64,000 nucleotides of DNA from the NCBI GenBank assembly GCA_002841495.1, contig PGZV01000004.1, positions 1 to 64,000 of the forward strand. The letters are read 5' to 3'. This document shows, piece after piece, positions 63,150-64,000 of the stretch. Origin of the DNA: Firmicutes bacterium HGW-Firmicutes-2. Its GTDB lineage: Bacteria > Bacillota > Clostridia > Lachnospirales > Vallitaleaceae. How positions within the stretch are numbered: position 1 is the stretch's first letter; each line of letters opens with the position of its first letter. A model generated the notes under the pieces. It did no database searches, was not told the DNA's origin, and was given only the letters and a program-made list of their open reading frames with translations. A program made the translations under genes and the position numbers.

Positions 63150-64000
63150 CTAAGAGGTAACGACAAAACCGTGATGCTTAAAAACATGAACATATTCTAT
63201 ATATTTAGGATCATCTTTATGGATGGGGTCATACCCTGCCATAGCGTAAGGCTTATTGAGTAAAGCGTATTTGTTTTCTCCATAATTGTGATAGGGCAAC
63301 AAGTTTACGTTCCGTATTTTCAAGGACTTTAAAAGTGTACAGAAATGTTCGGCATCTTCAATACTATAGTTGAAGTCGGGAATGACAGGTATCCGTGCGA
63401 TAATGTCTTTTTTTTGTGACACTGCGAATCGAATGTTGCCGAGTATTTGATTGAGAGGGACGCCTACAATTTTCTCGTGTATATCGCTATCATAGTGTTT
63501 GATGTCGCAGAGTAACAAGTCCAGATGTTTGATGAAAGGCATGAAGTCATCATGATTGCAGTAGCAAGTGGTTTCGGCTGCAGTATGGATGTGATATTTT
63601 TTGGCTTCTTTAAGAAGTTCGGTTGCAAAAGACGCTTGTTGAAGAACTTCACCGCCGGACAATGTTAATCCGCCTCCGCTTTCTTCATAGAAAGGTTGAT
63701 CTTTCAATACTTCGCTCATGATTTCGTTGATGCTATAGAGAGTCCCTTCATATGCAAGGGCACTTGTCGGACATATCTGCGTGCATAATAAGCATCCGGT
63801 ACACAGGTCTTCATCAATGATGATGTTATCATGTACAGATGATATGGCATTCTCAGGACATGCTTTGATACAAGCATTGCAGTTTATACATGCATGCTTA
63901 TTCCATGTGATTTGAACTTTTTTGCTTAATGATTCCGGATTAGAACACCATGGACATCGTAAAGGACAGCCTTTCAGGAATATAACGGTTCTTATACCTG
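63150..64000 (-). CDS. Glycyl-radical-enzyme activating enzyme (radical SAM), partial
   Basis: The reading frame stays open to the window edge, so the 5' end lies outside; the ATG at 63719 is internal. Read in order: the radical-SAM cluster CPLRCPWC after GIRTVIFLKG, a two-cluster ferredoxin insert (CINCNACIKACP and CTGCLLCTQICP), then GGGLTLSGGEVL, DIKHYDSDIH, ARIPVIPDFN and LLPYHNYGENKY. This is the PflA-like activase class that serves glycyl-radical enzymes other than classical pyruvate formate-lyase (ferredoxin-type insert). The partner enzyme should lie next door beyond 64 kb. Confidence 0.93.
   Translation of the reverse strand, partial: GIRTVIFLKGCPLRCPWCSNPESLSKKVQITWNKHACINCNACIKACPENAISSVHDNIIIDEDLCTGCLLCTQICPTSALAYEGTLYSINEIMSEVLKDQPFYEESGGGLTLSGGEVLQQASFATELLKEAKKYHIHTAAETTCYCNHDDFMPFIKHLDLLLCDIKHYDSDIHEKIVGVPLNQILGNIRFAVSQKKDIIARIPVIPDFNYSIEDAEHFCTLLKSLKIRNVNLLPYHNYGENKYALLNKPYAMAGYDPIHKDDPKYIEYVHVFKHHGFVVTS

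Overview
The window comes from a low-GC, anaerobic Firmicute, most likely a Clostridia member near Lachnospirales. The grounds are strong AGGAGG-type ribosome binding sites, AT-rich spacers, B12-dependent and radical-SAM enzymes, YesM/YesN-type two-component systems, a class I cyclic-di-GMP riboswitch, CUT2 sugar transporters, and no oxygen-respiration genes. I saw no insertion sequence, integrase or CRISPR array.

Layout. 0.3-5.1 kb: a DtxR-family regulator and a four-gene Mn/Zn/Fe ABC transporter operon. 5.2-8.4 kb: an AraC/GyrI/DUF3788 fusion regulator, two further GyrI-fold proteins, and an arsenate reductase. 8.5-11.6 kb (minus): an FMN-binding-type lipoprotein and a NarL-type two-component system. 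11.9-17.1 kb: a RhaS-like sugar transporter with an embedded DeoR regulator and an ATPase whose second half looks dead. 17.3-26.2 kb: a rhamnose regulon (ABC transporter, DeoR regulator, mutarotase, kinase, isomerase). 26.4-40.6 kb: an 18-gene bacterial microcompartment (BMC) operon ending in a fucose mutarotase. 40.7-52.1 kb: a sensor-binding-protein/kinase/response-regulator trio, a second sugar transporter, fucose isomerase and a second deoxysugar kinase. 52.1-57.5 kb: a c-di-GMP riboswitch over a secreted coiled-coil protein, a QorB/QorR-like divergent pair, and a large Cache-PAS-GGDEF-EAL protein. 57.7-64 kb: a MerR/zinc-ribbon/methyltransferase fusion, an MFS transporter, tRNA-Lys, a transaldolase-like aldolase with an RmlD-like reductase, a CDGSH protein, and a glycyl-radical-enzyme activase cut off by the window edge.

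How the genes work together. L-rhamnose and L-fucose are imported by separate CUT2 transporters, interconverted between anomers by RhaM and FucU, isomerised by RhaA and FucI and phosphorylated by two RhaB-type kinases. Both ketose 1-phosphates can then be cleaved by one class II aldolase that carries a C-terminal encapsulation-peptide-like tail. The lactaldehyde would be reduced to 1,2-propanediol, which PduCDE (B12-dependent, reactivated by PduGH, with cofactor made by PduO and PduS) dehydrates to propionaldehyde. PduP and PduL take that to propionyl phosphate, and a tagged zinc-family alcohol dehydrogenase recycles NADH. The shell genes are four BMC-H, one BMC-P (EutN/PduN) and one BMC-T (PduT). 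There is no PduB-type BMC-T and no iron-type PduQ.

The most unusual points are: the combination of an encapsulated deoxysugar aldolase with a B12 diol dehydratase; near-identical N-terminal tags on the aldehyde and alcohol dehydrogenases; and a BMC-H gene with two good ribosome binding sites, predicted to make a long form with a 35-residue extension and a short form, much as PduB/PduB' do in Salmonella.
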